Shown one piece after another: positions 36,956 through 44,990 of a stretch of 64,000 bases of DNA. How positions within the stretch are numbered: position 1 is the first letter of the stretch; every line of letters starts with the position of its first letter. Where the stretch lies: positions 186,001 through 250,000 of the forward strand of contig NZ_JNZP01000005.1 in the NCBI RefSeq assembly GCF_000725545.1, read 5' to 3'. Below the pieces are notes generated by a model. It worked only from the letters and a program-made list of their open reading frames with translations, was not told where the DNA came from and did no database searches. The DNA comes from Streptomyces exfoliatus (GTDB lineage Bacteria > Actinomycetota > Actinomycetes > Streptomycetales > Streptomycetaceae). The position numbers were made by a program, and so were the translations under genes.

Positions 36956-39708
36956 ATCCAGGCCTCGTCGCCGGGTTTGCCGCCAGGGCCGTTCCCGTCG
37001 TCCGACGACGACGTTGACGGCGTCGGTGTGGTGCTGCTGGGGGGCGGCGTGGTGGTGGGCTCCCCGGTGTTGCCACCGGGGCCGCCCGGTTCCCCGGTGT
37101 TGTAGCAGTCCAGGTCCCAGACGCTGCAGGTCGTCTTGCCCGGCTTCGGCGTCTTGGTCGCCGGGGGAGGCGTGGTCGTCGCGGTGGCCGGGGGAGTCGT
37201 CGTCGGCATCTGCGTGGTCTCGGTGGGCGTCGGCGTGGCCGTCGGGGTCGGCGTCGGGCTCGGGGCACCGCCGCCGAAGACGGGCTCGGCGCCCTCCAGC
37301 TTCTCCGGCTTCGGGAAGTCCACGACCGGCATGTCGGCCACGGCGTCCGTCATGTAGTCCTTCCAGATCCGCGAGGGGAACGACGAACCGTGGATCTTCT
37401 CCTGGCCACCCGTGTCGTACATCTCCAGGAACTCGCGGTTCTTCTTCGTCTCGTCGTCGTCGAAGCGGTACATGTCGATGGCGGTCGCCAGCTGCGCGGT
37501 GTACCCGACGAACCAGGCCGACATGTTGTCGTCGGTCGTACCGGTCTTGCCCGCCACCGCGCGGCCCGGGATCCGGGCCTTGGTGCCGGTGCCACGGTCG
37601 TCGTCCACGACGTCCCGCAGCACGTCGGTCACGTTGTTGGCGATGGCCGGACTGAAGGCCATCTCGCTCTTGGCCTCGTGCTCGGCGATGACGACGCCGC
37701 TCTTCTTCACCTTCTCGACCGAGTAGGGGTCGTTCTGCTTCCCCTGATTGGCGAAGGTCGCGTACGCGCCGGCCATACGGATGGCGCTCGGGCTGGAGAC
37801 ACCGAGGGAGAAGGAGGGCACCTCGCCCTTGACGAGGGAGTCCTCGTGAAGCCCGGCCTTGATGGCCGCATCGCGGACCTTGTCGATGCCGACATCCATG
37901 CCGAGCTGCACATATGGCGAGTTGGCGGACTTGATCATGGCGTAGCGCAGGGAGATGGGGCCGTAGTCGGCGTTCTCGTCATTGCTCTGCTTCCACACCT
38001 TCCCCTTCTCGTCACGCCAGATCTCACCGTTGTACCTACGGACCGTCAGGTCGTTCTCGCCGGAGTAACGGCTCTTGTCCGGGTCCACGATCTTGCGCTC
38101 AGAGGGTCCCTGATCGGGCCCGAGATCCGGGTCCCGTACGCCGTCCTTCATCGCGGCGGCGAGCACGAAGGGCTTGAACGTCGATCCGACCTGGGCACCG
38201 GTGGTGTTGGCGTTGCTCGTGTAGTGCTTGGTGGCGTCGACACCGCCGTAGATGGCGACGATCTTCCCGGTCGCCGTGTCGACGGAAGCGCCGCCGAACT
38301 GGACGTGCGTGTCGTCGTTCGGGCGCTTCTTCGGGTCGATGTTCTCCTTGATGATCTTCTTGACCGCGTCCTCCATCGCGTCCACCTTCGGCTTCTCGAA
38401 GGTGGTGTAGATCTCGTGGCCGCCGCGTTCCAGCTCCTTCTCGGTGATGCCGAACTGCTGCATCATGTGCAGGTTGGCGGTGCTGACCAGGTAGCCGATC
38501 TGACCGCTCAGGTTGGCGCTCTTGCGAGGGCCCTGCACCTTGGGGAAGGCGGAGTACTTCGCGCGCTCCTCGGCGGTGAGATGCCCGTCCTTCTGCATCT
38601 CGTCGAGGATCCACTTCCACCGGTCGGTGGCCCGCTTGGTGTTCGCCTCGGGCGTGGCCCGGGAGTCGACGTCGGGGTAGCCGGCGGGGTCGTAGTAGGT
38701 CGCACCCTTCAGCACCGCGGCGAGAAGCGCCGACTGGCTGGGGTCGAGGTCCTTGGCGTCCTTGTTGAAGTACGCGCGGGCCGCCGCCTGGATTCCGTAC
38801 GCGCCGCGTCCGTAATACGAGGTGTTCAGGTAGCCGGCCATGACTACGTCCTTGTCGACCTCATCGCCGACCTTCATGGAGATGAAGAGTTCCTTCACCT
38901 TCCTGGTGACGGTCTGCGACTGGTCGTCAAGACGGTTGTTCTTCACGTACTGCTGGGTGATGGTCGAGCCACCCTGGGTCTCGCCGCCCTTGGCCATGTT
39001 CCACACGGCGCGGCCGATGCCCATGAGGTCGACGCCGGAGTCGTCCCAGAACGTCTTGTTCTCCGCGGAGATCACCGCGTTCTGCATGGACTTCGGGATC
39101 TCCGCGAACGGCACGATCTGGCGGTTCTGGCCACTGCCGGTCGCGACCATGCGGGTGCCGTCGGCCCAGTAGTAGATGTTGTTCTGCGAGACCGCGGTCA
39201 GGGCCTCGTTGGGGATCTCCACGCGCGAGTACGCGATGGCGGCCGCGCCCATCAGGCTCGCGGTGAAGAACAGGAACGTGCCCGTCACGAGCTTCCACGA
39301 CGGCATCCAGCGACGCCAGCCGTACTTTCCGTAACGGGGATAGTCGATGACGCGCTTCTTGCCGGGCGGGGGCCCGCCGGAGCCACGCCCGGGACCGCTG
39401 CCCCGGCCGCCTCCGCCGCCTCCGCGCCGTCCGCCTCCGGGACCGCCGGGCCCCCCGGGGCCGGCATCCGCCCCCTTCCGACGGCTGCCGCGCTGGGCGG
39501 CCCTGCGGGCCTCCGCGCGGCCCCCGTAGGGCCGCTGCTCCTCCCCGTGGGAGGAAGCAGGCCCGTACGAGGCCGAAGGGGCCCCCGTACCGACGTCTTG
39601 GGCCGGGGCCGACCTGCGGCCCACCGGCTGCTGGGCAGCGCGCCGTGCCGCCGCGCGACCGCCCGTCGGCGGCTGCTGCGGCGGCATTTTGCGACGATGC
39701 TCGCTCAT
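36949..39708 (-). CDS. Bifunctional penicillin-binding protein (glycosyltransferase/transpeptidase)
   Basis: A 919-residue class A PBP. N-terminal ~135 residues are low-complexity Gly/Arg/Ala/Gln-rich cytoplasmic; one membrane helix follows (~140-162). The glycosyltransferase domain (~185-370) has ENKTFWDDSGVDLMGIGRA and GGSTITQQYVKN. The transpeptidase domain (~480-800) has S-x-x-K as STFK, S-x-N as SAN and KTGT. A Pro/Thr/Gly-rich extracellular tail closes the protein. It polymerises and cross-links peptidoglycan. ATG at 39708 is preceded by GAGGAG, which lies inside the end of a short upstream ORF whose stop is 7 bp before this start. Confidence 0.95.
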   Translation of the reverse strand: MSEHRRKMPPQQPPTGGRAAARRAAQQPVGRRSAPAQDVGTGAPSASYGPASSHGEEQRPYGGRAEARRAAQRGSRRKGADAGPGGPGGPGGGRRGGGGGGRGSGPGRGSGGPPPGKKRVIDYPRYGKYGWRRWMPSWKLVTGTFLFFTASLMGAAAIAYSRVEIPNEALTAVSQNNIYYWADGTRMVATGSGQNRQIVPFAEIPKSMQNAVISAENKTFWDDSGVDLMGIGRAVWNMAKGGETQGGSTITQQYVKNNRLDDQSQTVTRKVKELFISMKVGDEVDKDVVMAGYLNTSYYGRGAYGIQAAARAYFNKDAKDLDPSQSALLAAVLKGATYYDPAGYPDVDSRATPEANTKRATDRWKWILDEMQKDGHLTAEERAKYSAFPKVQGPRKSANLSGQIGYLVSTANLHMMQQFGITEKELERGGHEIYTTFEKPKVDAMEDAVKKIIKENIDPKKRPNDDTHVQFGGASVDTATGKIVAIYGGVDATKHYTSNANTTGAQVGSTFKPFVLAAAMKDGVRDPDLGPDQGPSERKIVDPDKSRYSGENDLTVRRYNGEIWRDEKGKVWKQSNDENADYGPISLRYAMIKSANSPYVQLGMDVGIDKVRDAAIKAGLHEDSLVKGEVPSFSLGVSSPSAIRMAGAYATFANQGKQNDPYSVEKVKKSGVVIAEHEAKSEMAFSPAIANNVTDVLRDVVDDDRGTGTKARIPGRAVAGKTGTTDDNMSAWFVGYTAQLATAIDMYRFDDDETKKNREFLEMYDTGGQEKIHGSSFPSRIWKDYMTDAVADMPVVDFPKPEKLEGAEPVFGGGAPSPTPTPTATPTPTETTQMPTTTPPATATTTPPPATKTPKPGKTTCSVWDLDCYNTGEPGGPGGNTGEPTTTPPPSSTTPTPSTSSSDDGNGPGGKPGDEAWMP

Positions 39709-39715
39709 CGAACGA

Positions 39716-39877
39716 CTACTCCTCGGGCAGGCGCACAGGCGCCTGGAAGCGGCAGTTGAGTTCCGGTCCCCCCGAAATGCGCACGGACGAAGCCCCATCG
39801 GAGGCCCCTCCGTACCGCAGCCGGTCACCCCGAGCACTGACGCCCCAGGGCATCTCTCGGTTCCCGGTGTTCTGCAT
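39716..39877 (-). CDS. Possible 53-residue leaderless small protein upstream of the PBP gene
   Basis: Starts at ATG 39877 (MQNTGNREMPWGVSARG...) and ends 7 bp before the PBP start. No signal peptide, no membrane segment, no recognised domain. No Shine-Dalgarno site is visible, but TAGTCT on the minus strand (39885-39890) ends exactly 7 nt before the ATG, as in leaderless actinomycete mRNAs. Third-position GC is about 79%, lower than true neighbours (~90%), which argues for caution. Its stop region carries the PBP ribosome site, so translation could couple the two. Alternatively it is just the PBP 5' leader. Confidence 0.4.
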   Translation of the reverse strand: MQNTGNREMPWGVSARGDRLRYGGASDGASSVRISGGPELNCRFQAPVRLPEE

Positions 39878-39884
39878 GCCGCAC

Positions 39885-39890
39885 AGACTA
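39885..39890 (-). promoter_or_regulatory. Candidate -10 box for the PBP transcript
   Basis: TAGTCT on the minus strand, 7 nt from the small ORF's ATG; no consensus -35 seen. Confidence 0.35.
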
Positions 39891-40020
39891 CGCACGGCCA
39901 AAACCCACCTAGGGCCGGAGTTCACCCCAAATCAGGCAAGTCGTTCGCTGTGAATTGACGATGTGACGCCGGTCACGGCGGTCCCACTTGTCGAGACAGA
40001 CGGGCCGTTCTATCGTGCTG

Positions 40021-40039
40021 ATGTATCGAGTCGATACAT
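40021..40039 (+). promoter_or_regulatory. PadR-type operator palindrome
   Basis: ATGTATCGAGTCGATACAT: 9-bp arms, perfect, with a single central G. It contains the ATGT...ACAT ends of known PadR boxes, lies 43 bp upstream of the padR-type start and probably mediates its autorepression. Confidence 0.75.
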
Positions 40040-40082
40040 CAGAGCGGCATAAGGGCCCCGAGAGCGGAGGAGGAGGCGACGA

Positions 40083-40763
40083 ATGAGCAGACGCTCCGGC
40101 ATCCTCGAGTTCGCCGTTCTCGGCCTGCTGCGCGAGGCCCCCATGCACGGGTACGAGCTGCGGAAGCGGCTCAACACCTCGCTCGGCGTCTTCCGGGCCT
40201 TCAGCTACGGAACGCTGTACCCCTGCCTCAAGACGCTGGTCGCAAACGGCTGGTTGATCGAGGAACCGGGCAGCGCACCCGAGGAGGCCCTCGCCGCTTC
40301 ACTCGCAGGACGCCGAGCCAAGATCGTCTACCGGTTGACGGCCGCAGGTAAGGAGCACTTCGAGGAGCTCCTCTCCCACACCGGCCCGGACGCCTGGGAG
40401 GACGAGCACTTCGCCGCACGCTTCGCCTTCTTCGGACAGACCGAGCGTGAGGTGCGGATGCGCGTCCTCGAAGGACGCCGCAGCCGGCTGGAGGAGCGTC
40501 TGGAGAAGATGCGCGCCTCCCTGGCCCGGACCCGCGAGCGCCTCGACGACTACACGCTTGAGCTGCAGCGCCACGGCATGGAGTCCGTGGAGCGCGAAGT
40601 GCGCTGGCTGAACGAGCTCATCGAGAGCGAGCGGGCAGGACGGGATCAGCGATCCGGCTCCGACGCCCCCGCTCAGCACGACAACGATTCTGGAGAAACG
40701 GGCGGCCTGCCCCGGCACGGGGGCAGTACCCGGCCGGATCCGTCCGACGACACCGCCAAGTGA
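40083..40763 (+). CDS. PadR-family transcriptional regulator
   Basis: A 226-residue PadR protein. N-terminal winged HTH (~5-85: [46 protein letters not shown]) followed by a long coiled-coil C-terminal region (~125-190) used for dimerisation. The tail (~190-226) is polar and disordered. It is 47 bp upstream of ino1 and may regulate it or simply itself through the palindrome upstream. ATG at 40083 follows GGAGGAGGC. Confidence 0.93.
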   Translation: MSRRSGILEFAVLGLLREAPMHGYELRKRLNTSLGVFRAFSYGTLYPCLKTLVANGWLIEEPGSAPEEALAASLAGRRAKIVYRLTAAGKEHFEELLSHTGPDAWEDEHFAARFAFFGQTEREVRMRVLEGRRSRLEERLEKMRASLARTRERLDDYTLELQRHGMESVEREVRWLNELIESERAGRDQRSGSDAPAQHDNDSGETGGLPRHGGSTRPDPSDDTAK

Positions 40764-40810
40764 AACCCTGCCTCAGCAGGGCTTCAACGATCACACAGGG
40801 AGCAACCGGA

Positions 40811-41893
40811 ATGGGTTCGGTTCGCGTAGCCATCGTCGGCGTGGGCAACTGCGCCGCCTCGCTGGTGCAGGGCGTCGAGTACTACAAGGACGCCGACCCG
40901 GCGGCCAAGGTGCCCGGCCTGATGCACGTCCAGTTCGGCGAGTACCACGTCGGTGACGTCGAGTTCGTCGCCGCCTTCGACGTCGACGCGAAGAAGGTCG
41001 GCCTCGACCTCTCCGACGCCATCGGCGCCAGCGAGAACAACACCATCAAGATCTGCGACGTCCCGAACAGCGGCGTCACGGTCCAGCGTGGTCACACGCT
41101 CGACGGTCTCGGCAAGTACTACCGGATGACCATCGAGGAGTCCGCCGAGGAGCCGGTCGACGTCGTCCAGGTCCTCAAGGACCGCCAGGTCGACGTTCTC
41201 GTCTGCTACCTGCCGGTGGGTTCCGAGGCGGCTGCGAAGTTCTACGCCCAGTGCGCCATCGACGCCAAGGTCGCCTTCGTCAACGCCCTTCCGGTCTTCA
41301 TCGCCGGCACCAAGGAGTGGGCGGACAAGTTCACCGAGGCGGGCGTCCCGATCGTCGGCGACGACATCAAGTCGCAGGTCGGCGCGACCATCACGCACCG
41401 CGTGATGGCGAAGCTGTTCGAGGACCGTGGTGTCCGTCTTGAGCGCACGATGCAGCTCAACGTCGGCGGCAACATGGACTTCAAGAACATGCTGGAGCGC
41501 GACCGCCTGGAGTCCAAGAAGATCTCCAAGACCCAGGCCGTCACCTCGCAGATCCCCGACCGTGAGCTGGGCGAGAAGAACGTCCACATCGGTCCGTCGG
41601 ACTACGTGGCCTGGCTGGACGACCGCAAGTGGGCGTACGTGCGCCTCGAGGGCCGCGCCTTCGGCGATGTCCCGCTGAACCTCGAGTACAAGCTCGAGGT
41701 GTGGGACTCCCCGAACTCGGCGGGTGTCATCATCGACGCCTTGCGCGCCGCGAAGATCGCCAAGGACCGCGGCATCGGTGGTCCGATCCTCTCCGCGTCC
41801 TCGTACTTCATGAAGTCCCCGCCGGTGCAGTACTTCGACGACGAGGCCTACGCGAACGTCGAGAAGTTCATCAAGGGTGAGGTCGAGCGCTAA
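40811..41893 (+). CDS. ino1: Myo-inositol-1-phosphate synthase
   Basis: A 360-residue actinobacterial-type enzyme that turns glucose-6-phosphate into inositol-1-phosphate, the first step to phosphatidylinositol and mycothiol. Features: NAD-binding GVGNCAASL at residue ~10 and the catalytic blocks [41 protein letters not shown] and the [21 protein letters not shown] region. Length and order match the family. ATG at 40811 follows GGGAGCAACCGG. It is the second gene after padR and is followed by a terminator. Confidence 0.97.
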   Translation: MGSVRVAIVGVGNCAASLVQGVEYYKDADPAAKVPGLMHVQFGEYHVGDVEFVAAFDVDAKKVGLDLSDAIGASENNTIKICDVPNSGVTVQRGHTLDGLGKYYRMTIEESAEEPVDVVQVLKDRQVDVLVCYLPVGSEAAAKFYAQCAIDAKVAFVNALPVFIAGTKEWADKFTEAGVPIVGDDIKSQVGATITHRVMAKLFEDRGVRLERTMQLNVGGNMDFKNMLERDRLESKKISKTQAVTSQIPDRELGEKNVHIGPSDYVAWLDDRKWAYVRLEGRAFGDVPLNLEYKLEVWDSPNSAGVIIDALRAAKIAKDRGIGGPILSASSYFMKSPPVQYFDDEAYANVEKFIKGEVER

Positions 41894-41914
41894 GGCTCGC
41901 CACGCTTGTCGATC

Positions 41915-41946
41915 GAGGGTCCCCGAGGCACTGCCCGGGGGCCCTC
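41915..41946 (+). terminator. Terminator after ino1
   Basis: GAGGGTCCCCG (41915-41925) and CGGGGGCCCTC (41936-41946), 11-bp stem with one G-U pair. Confidence 0.85.
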
Positions 41947-41968
41947 TTCGTATGTGAGTCTTGCTGCC

Positions 41969-43228
41969 ATGTCCGTCGTACGTGATCTGCGCGTACTCCT
42001 GCGCCTGACGAACTTCCGCCGCCTGCTCGCCGTCCGACTGCTCTCCCAGTGCGCCGACGGCGTCTACCAGGTGGCCCTCGCCACGTACGTCGTCTTCTCC
42101 CCCGAGAAGCAGACCTCTCCGGCCGCGATCGCCTCGGCCATGGCGGTCCTGCTGCTGCCGTACTCGCTCGTCGGCCCGTTCGCCGGCGTCCTCCTCGACC
42201 GCTGGCAGCGGCGTCAGGTCTTCCTGTACGGCAATCTCCTGCGCGCCCTGCTCGCCGGAGGCACCGCCGTGCTCGTGCTCGCCTCCGTCCCCGACTGGCT
42301 CTTCTACGCCTCCGCGCTCTCCGTCACGGCCGTCAACCGCTTCGTCCTCGCGGGACTCTCCGCCTCCCTCCCCCGGGTCGTCGACGCCGAACGGCTGGTC
42401 GTGGCGAACTCGCTCTCGCCCACCGCGGGCACCCTCGCCGCGACTGCGGGCGGCGGGCTCGCGTTCGGCATCCAGCTCATCGGGGCCGACTCCGACGCGG
42501 CCGTGGTGGCCTTCGGGGCCGTTCTCTACCTCTGCGCCGCCCTCGCCTCCCTGCGCATGTCCCGGGAGCTCCTCGGTCCCGACCCGGACCTCGTGCCGCA
42601 GCGCATCACCTCTGCCCTCGCCTCGACCGCCCGAGGCCTGGCCGCCGGGCTGCGGCACCTCGCCGAGCGGCGGCCCGCCGCCCGCGCCCTCATCGCGGTG
42701 GGCCTCATGCGCTTCTGTTACGGCGCCCTGCTCGTCACCGTGCTCATGCTCAGCCGCTACGCCTGGAGCTCCACGGAGTCCGAGGGTCTCGGGCTCCTCG
42801 GACTCGCCGTCGCGGCCTCCGGAGCGGGCTTCTTCGCAGCCGCCGTCCTGTCCCCGTGGGCGGTGGGACGGTTCGGGCCCTTCGGTTGGATGACGATCTG
42901 CGCGGCTGTGGCGGCCGTACTCGAACCGACACTCGGCCTGACCTTCGCCCCCGCTCCCTTCCTCGTCGCCGCCTTCGTCCTCGGGCTCATCACCCAGGGA
43001 TCCAAGATCGCGACGGACACGGTGGTGCAGACCTCCGTGGACGACTCCTACCGAGGCCGGATCTTCGCGCTGTACGACGTGCTGTTCAACGTTGCCTTCG
43101 TGGCAGCGGCGGGCCTCGCGGCGTTGATGCTGCCGCCCGACGGGCGCTCCCCGCTGCTGATCGGGCTCGTCGCCGCGATCTACGCGGTGATCGCGCTGGC
43201 GCTGCGACGGGAACGCGCGGAGGGGTGA
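41969..43228 (+). CDS. MFS transporter
   Basis: A 419-residue protein with about twelve hydrophobic helices. The conserved loop between helices 2 and 3 is GPFAGVLLDRWQRRQVFLYGN (D-R-x-x-R-R). It belongs to the drug/enterobactin-exporter-like (EntS/DHA3) MFS branch; substrate unknown. ATG at 41969. It is a single gene; two parS sites lie directly downstream, the first one base after its stop. Confidence 0.9.
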   Translation: MSVVRDLRVLLRLTNFRRLLAVRLLSQCADGVYQVALATYVVFSPEKQTSPAAIASAMAVLLLPYSLVGPFAGVLLDRWQRRQVFLYGNLLRALLAGGTAVLVLASVPDWLFYASALSVTAVNRFVLAGLSASLPRVVDAERLVVANSLSPTAGTLAATAGGGLAFGIQLIGADSDAAVVAFGAVLYLCAALASLRMSRELLGPDPDLVPQRITSALASTARGLAAGLRHLAERRPAARALIAVGLMRFCYGALLVTVLMLSRYAWSSTESEGLGLLGLAVAASGAGFFAAAVLSPWAVGRFGPFGWMTICAAVAAVLEPTLGLTFAPAPFLVAAFVLGLITQGSKIATDTVVQTSVDDSYRGRIFALYDVLFNVAFVAAAGLAALMLPPDGRSPLLIGLVAAIYAVIALALRRERAEG

Positions 43229-43229
43229 T

Positions 43230-43243
43230 GTTTCACGTGAAAC
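43230..43243. other. parS site, first of a close pair
   Basis: Perfect GTTTCACGTGAAAC, extended to 16-bp symmetry by flanking T/A. Confidence 0.96.
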
Positions 43244-43274
43244 ACCACCCCTCACAGCTGTCGTCGGCCGCGAT

Positions 43275-43288
43275 GTTTCACGTGAAAC
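43275..43288. other. parS site, second of a close pair
   Basis: Perfect GTTTCACGTGAAAC with symmetric T/A flanks; centre 45 bp from the previous site. Both lie in the gap between convergent MFS and cca genes. Confidence 0.96.
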
Positions 43289-43309
43289 ATCGCCGCACCG
43301 AGACGCGGC

Positions 43310-44776
43310 TCAGCTCTGCTTGGTCCACCACTCCTTGAGCGCGGCCACAGCCTGATCGTGCTCCATCGGGCCGTTCTCGAGCCGGAGCTCCAGCAGGAAC
43401 TTGTAGGCCTGGCCGATGGCGGGACCGGGACCGATGCCCAGGATCTCCTGGATCTGGTTGCCGTCGAGATCAGGGCGGATCGCGTCGAGCTCCTCCTGCT
43501 CCTGAAGCTGGGAGATGCGGTCCTCGAGGCCGTCGTAGGCCCGGGAGAGCGCGCTCGCCTTGCGCTTGTTGCGGGTGGTGCAGTCCGAGCGGGTCAGCTT
43601 GTGCAGACGCGAGAGCATCGGGCCGGCGTCACGGACGTACCGGCGCACGGCCGAGTCGGTCCACTCGCCGGTTCCGTACCCGTGGAAACGCAGGTGCAGC
43701 TCCACCAGCCGCGAGACGTCCTTGATCATCTCGTTGGAGTACTTGAGCGCGGTCATGCGCTTCTTGGTCATCTTCGCGCCGACCACTTCGTGGTGGTGGA
43801 AGGAGACCCGGCCGTCGGTCTCGAAGCGGCGGGTGCGCGGCTTGCCGATGTCATGGAGCAGGGCGGCGAGGCGGAGCACCAGGTCGGGCCCGTCCTCTTC
43901 CAGGTCGATCGCCTGGTCGAGCACCGTGAGGGAGTGCTCGTAGACGTCCTTGTGGCGATGGTGCTCATCGCTCTCCAGACGGAGCGCGGGCAGCTCGGGA
44001 AGCACATGGTCGGCGAGCCCCGTGTCCACGAGGAGCCCGAGGCCCTTCCGGGGGTGGGCCGAGAGCAGCAGCTTGTTGAGCTCGTCCCGGACCCGCTCGG
44101 CGGAGACGATCTCGATCCGGCCGGACATCTGCTTCATCGCCGTGACGACCTCGGGGGCGACCTCGAAGTCCAGCTGGGCGGCGAACCGGGCGGCCCGCAT
44201 CATGCGCAGGGGGTCGTCGGAGAACGACTCCTCCGGCGTACCCGGTGTGCGCAGCACACGGGCGGCGAGATCCTCGAGACCGCCGTACGGGTCGATGAAC
44301 TCCTTCTCCGGCAGAGCCACCGCCATCGCGTTGACGGTGAAGTCGCGCCGGACGAGGTCCTGGTCGATCGAGTCGCCGTAGGAGACCTCCGGCTTGCGCG
44401 AGGTGCGGTCGTACGCCTCAGAGCGGTACGTGGTGACCTCGATCTCGAAGCGCTGGACAGCGTCTCCGACGTGGGCGTCCTTCTGGCAGCCGACCGTCCC
44501 GAAGGCGATGCCGACCTCCCACACCGCATCGGCCCAAGGACGGACGATCTTGAGGACGTCCTCGGGGCGGGCGTCGGTGGTGAAGTCCAGGTCGTTGCCG
44601 AGCCTGCCGAGCAGCGCGTCCCGTACCGAGCCGCCCACCAGCGCGAGGCTGAACCCGGCCTCCTGGAAACGGCGGGCGAGGTCGTCGGCGACTGGGGACA
44701 CACGCAGCAGTTCACTGACCGCGCGGCGTTGCACCTGGCTCAGTGCAGTCGGGGTGTCTTCGTTGGCGTTCGGCAC
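43310..44776 (-). CDS. cca: CCA-adding tRNA nucleotidyltransferase with HD domain
   Basis: A 488-residue class II enzyme that builds or repairs the tRNA 3'-CCA end. Nucleotidyltransferase domain: GGSVRDALLGR followed by DLDFTTDA (D-x-D metal ligands) at ~45-70, then RRDFTVNAM and the RMMRAARFAAQLDF neck block. An HD-type region follows (HDIGKPRTRRF, HHHEVVGAKM, ~265-300). GTG at 44776 is supported by the start of the conserved domain. It is divergent from the DUF6049 gene across 214 bp. Confidence 0.95.
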   Translation of the reverse strand: MPNANEDTPTALSQVQRRAVSELLRVSPVADDLARRFQEAGFSLALVGGSVRDALLGRLGNDLDFTTDARPEDVLKIVRPWADAVWEVGIAFGTVGCQKDAHVGDAVQRFEIEVTTYRSEAYDRTSRKPEVSYGDSIDQDLVRRDFTVNAMAVALPEKEFIDPYGGLEDLAARVLRTPGTPEESFSDDPLRMMRAARFAAQLDFEVAPEVVTAMKQMSGRIEIVSAERVRDELNKLLLSAHPRKGLGLLVDTGLADHVLPELPALRLESDEHHRHKDVYEHSLTVLDQAIDLEEDGPDLVLRLAALLHDIGKPRTRRFETDGRVSFHHHEVVGAKMTKKRMTALKYSNEMIKDVSRLVELHLRFHGYGTGEWTDSAVRRYVRDAGPMLSRLHKLTRSDCTTRNKRKASALSRAYDGLEDRISQLQEQEELDAIRPDLDGNQIQEILGIGPGPAIGQAYKFLLELRLENGPMEHDQAVAALKEWWTKQS

Positions 44777-44990
44777 AACAGAAAAGGGTACGTGCCCCGG
44801 GCCCCCCGTGACGTCCCCGTTTTCCGCTGGGCCAGGCGTCTGCGGCCCTCTGCCGAGGAGTCGACGGGAGATCGGCTGGAGCAGTCCCCGGCACTTGGTC
44901 CCAGCGTGCCTCGTTACCATGCCTGGACACAGCAACCGGGAACCACCTACCCCACTGGCACCAGAGACAACGACGAGGACGGGCGAACGC

